A DNA stretch of 12,432 nt from Candidatus Kaiserbacteria bacterium (lineage in GTDB: Bacteria > Patescibacteriota > Minisyncoccia > Phycocordibacterales > UBA2100), in the NCBI GenBank assembly GCA_019247335.1, contig JAFAPB010000003.1, forward strand, positions 1 through 12,432. Direction: 5' to 3'. Positions 10,648 to 12,432 of this stretch are shown piece by piece (position 1 is the first letter of the stretch; each line of letters starts with the position of its first letter). Below the pieces are notes generated by a model that saw only the letters and a list, made by a program, of their open reading frames with translations, did not search any database and was not told the origin of the DNA. A program made the translations under genes and the position numbers.

Positions 10648-11988
10648 TTAATGTGAGATACCCGAGCCGAAGAAAAAGCGCGTCGCCGTGCTCTTCCGCG
10701 CAATGCCGAGCGCGAGGAGGAAGGTGCGCGAGACCGTGATCGCGGTCAGCATCGAGACCAGTACGCCGAGCCCGAAGACGAGCGCAAAGCCTTTGATGAG
10801 CGAGGTGCCCAGCCAGAAGAGGATGACGGCGGTGATCATACTCGAGATGTTCGAGTCGCGGATCGAGGGCCACGCGCGCGAGAACCCTTCCTGGATCGCT
10901 TCCTCCGCGGTCTTTCCGGAGCGGAGTTCTTCTTTCATGCGCTCGAAGATGAGGACGTTCGCATCGACCGCCATGCCGATCGAGAGGATGAACGCCGCGA
11001 TGCCCGCCGCCGTGAGCGTAACGGGAATCATCTTAAAGAGCGCGAGGTTGACGACGATGTAGAGAATGAGGGCGACGGCCGCGAGAAGCCCCGGCAAGCG
11101 ATACCAGAGGATCATAAAGAGCGCGACGAAGCCGACGCCCCAAAGACCCGCCACGAGCCCGTCCTGTACGGCCTTCGCGCCGAGCGTGCCGGAGACCGTC
11201 TGCGTGGAGAGAAGCTCGATCTTTACGGGGAGCGCGCCGTTATTCAAATTGCTCGCGAGGTCCTTCGCCTCTTGCGCGGTGAAGGAGCCCGAGATCACCG
11301 CCGTGCCGTTGGGGATCGACTCGCGGATAACGGGGATCGAGACCGGAATACCGTCGATGAAGATGCCGAAGTAGCGGCCGACATTTTTTGCAGTGAGATC
11401 GGCGAAGGTCTTCGTGCCTTCGCTGTCGAATTTGAGAACGACGACCGGCTCATTGGAAAGACCCGTGCCGCTCTGGAACTGCAGCTGCGCGCTTGCGAGA
11501 TCCTTGCCGGTGATCGCGGCCGGCTCGAAATAAGTATCGACGCTCGTGGTGGAGAAATCGCTCGGAAGAGTAGTCACGCCCTGCTTCAGCATGCGGAATT
11601 CAAGAAGCGGCGTCTGGCCGATGACATCGATCGCTTTTTGCGTGTCGGTTACGCCGGGCAGCTCGACGATGACGCGCTCTTCGGAGACGCCCGTGAGGCC
11701 GCCGCTTTTTTCGACTTGGACCAAGGGCTCGAGCACGCCGGTCGCGCCCGCGAGCGAGCGACTGTTGACGCGGCGCTGGAGGAGCTGTCGGAGGCCGTCC
11801 ATCTGATCCGCGACTTGCGCTGCCGGAATGTTCGCCGTATCGGCGCGATAGACGAGCTGCGTACCGCCGGAGAGATCAAGGCCGAGCTTGAAGGGCTTCG
11901 AGCCGATCATTTCCGAGTGGTAGACCCACCAGCCGATGAGCGCCCCGAGAACGAGGATGACGAGAGCGATGACGCGCTTTTGTGCCAT
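10648..11988 (-). CDS. secD: Protein translocase subunit SecD
   Basis: This 446-residue protein is shorter than the about 600-residue proteobacterial form but usual for other phyla. The N-terminal helix is at about 5-23. The D1 motif FKLGLDLSGGTQL is at 33-45. An external P1 domain spans about 50-270, and five C-terminal helices follow with GMAVDANVLIFERMKEE (338-354) and RAWPSIRDSNIS (371-382). It partners SecF in Sec-dependent export. The start at 11988 lies at the likely transcription start, so the message is leaderless or nearly so. The genes read secD then secF with no gap beyond one base. folD is 45 bases upstream on the same strand. Confidence 0.96.
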   Translation of the reverse strand: MAQKRVIALVILVLGALIGWWVYHSEMIGSKPFKLGLDLSGGTQLVYRADTANIPAAQVADQMDGLRQLLQRRVNSRSLAGATGVLEPLVQVEKSGGLTGVSEERVIVELPGVTDTQKAIDVIGQTPLLEFRMLKQGVTTLPSDFSTTSVDTYFEPAAITGKDLASAQLQFQSGTGLSNEPVVVLKFDSEGTKTFADLTAKNVGRYFGIFIDGIPVSIPVIRESIPNGTAVISGSFTAQEAKDLASNLNNGALPVKIELLSTQTVSGTLGAKAVQDGLVAGLWGVGFVALFMILWYRLPGLLAAVALILYIVVNLALFKMIPVTLTAAGIAAFILSIGMAVDANVLIFERMKEELRSGKTAEEAIQEGFSRAWPSIRDSNISSMITAVILFWLGTSLIKGFALVFGLGVLVSMLTAITVSRTFLLALGIARKSTATRFFFGSGISH

Positions 11989-11995
11989 GGCGAGC

Positions 11996-12023
11996 AGTAT
12001 ACGTGCGGATAAAAACGGCGCAA
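11996..12023 (-). promoter_or_regulatory. Promoter of secD-secF
   Basis: TTGCGC (12018-12023), 16-bp spacer, TATACT (11996-12001) in the folD-secD gap; predicted start 11989-11988, at the ATG. Confidence 0.55.
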
Positions 12024-12033
12024 CAGAGCCGAT

Positions 12034-12432
12034 TCAGCGCTCAAGCAGGTCGAAAAAATTGCGAAAGATCATCGCGACCGCAACTGGGCCTACCCCGCCC
12101 GGGACCGGCGTAAAAACCGATGCCTTATCGGCGCACGTCGGGTCGAAATCGCCGACGACGACGCCGGCCTGTTCGGACGCGCCGGCATCGATGAGGACCG
12201 CGCCCTCCTTTATATGTGCGGGCTGGATAAAGCCGGGATTGCCCGCGCCGGCGACCACAATCTCTGCGTCTTTGAGATCGTCGATCGAGCCTTCTTCGAG
12301 CGTGAACATCGAGACCTGCGCGCCGAGCCGCTTGAGAAGGAGCGCGCTCGGTGCCCCGACGAGGCGTCCCCCGCCGACAACGACGGTGCGCTTCCCTTTC
12401 GGATCGACGCCGCCGCGCTTCAGCATTTCAAC
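12034..12432 (-). CDS. folD: Bifunctional methylenetetrahydrofolate dehydrogenase/cyclohydrolase, C-terminal part
   Basis: The 5' end lies beyond the window; 132 residues of the NADP-binding domain remain. FolD interconverts 5,10-methylene-THF and 10-formyl-THF. The dinucleotide loop reads VVVGGGRLVGAPSALLL where most FolD proteins have VVGRS-x-x-VG-x-P, so the Arg-Ser pair is replaced by Gly-Gly around the loop. The end carries the signature FTPVPGGVGPVAVAMI. The reading frame stays open to base 12432, so an ATG at 12426 is internal. Serine is the usual source of the one-carbon units, but there is no sign that folD shares control with the serA unit. Confidence 0.92.
   Translation of the reverse strand, partial: VEMLKRGGVDPKGKRTVVVGGGRLVGAPSALLLKRLGAQVSMFTLEEGSIDDLKDAEIVVAGAGNPGFIQPAHIKEGAVLIDAGASEQAGVVVGDFDPTCADKASVFTPVPGGVGPVAVAMIFRNFFDLLER

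Overview
The window is a G+C-rich bacterial segment. It has Shine-Dalgarno-led genes, strong TTGACA / TATAAT-like promoters, several apparently leaderless transcripts, rho-independent terminators, two T-box riboswitches and separate short secD and secF genes with folD beside them. The taxon cannot be fixed from the sequence. A compact, uncultured-lineage genome such as Patescibacteria is a guess, not a demonstrated placement.

The right part (about 9.3-12.4 kb, all minus strand) is ordinary: the end of folD, secD, secF in tight coupling, and a small uncharacterised gene with its own promoter and terminator.

The left 9.2 kb is unusual. It holds six paralogues of the GCS2 (YbdK-like, glutamate-cysteine-ligase-type) carboxylate-amine ligase fold. 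One of them, at bases 1-164, is cut by the window edge. A class I glutamine-amidotransferase-like protein and an ACT-domain phosphoglycerate dehydrogenase (serA) lie among them. Each ligase is a separate transcription unit, and each carries a starvation-sensing leader for a different hydrophobic amino acid. Five use a short leader peptide with control codons, followed by an alternative antiterminator/terminator: Met-Met-Met (288-356), Ile-Ile-Val-Val-Val-Ile (2421-2477), a Leu-rich run (3788-3844), seven Phe codons (6703-6774), and a Tyr cluster (7976-8056). The sixth ligase and serA lie behind T-box riboswitches. My reading of the specifiers is UGG (Trp) for the ligase and UCG (Ser) for serA. 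Both T-boxes have a UGGC bulge that would pair with a tRNA whose discriminator base is G, as bacterial tRNA-Trp and tRNA-Ser have.

All five leader peptides appear to start at the transcription start itself: the AUG lies exactly six bases after the -10 hexamer in every case. The Leu/Ser pair and the Tyr/Trp pair share back-to-back divergent promoters. Ligase sequence groups match leader specificity: Ile/Val with Leu, and Met with Phe and Tyr.

Taken together this looks like an amino-acid-specific family of ligases, each switched on when its cognate amino acid (as charged tRNA) runs short. The family fold and the attenuators are seen directly. The chemistry is unknown. A ligase induced by shortage of its presumed substrate is paradoxical, so a role in capture, salvage or a new biosynthetic step is inferred only.
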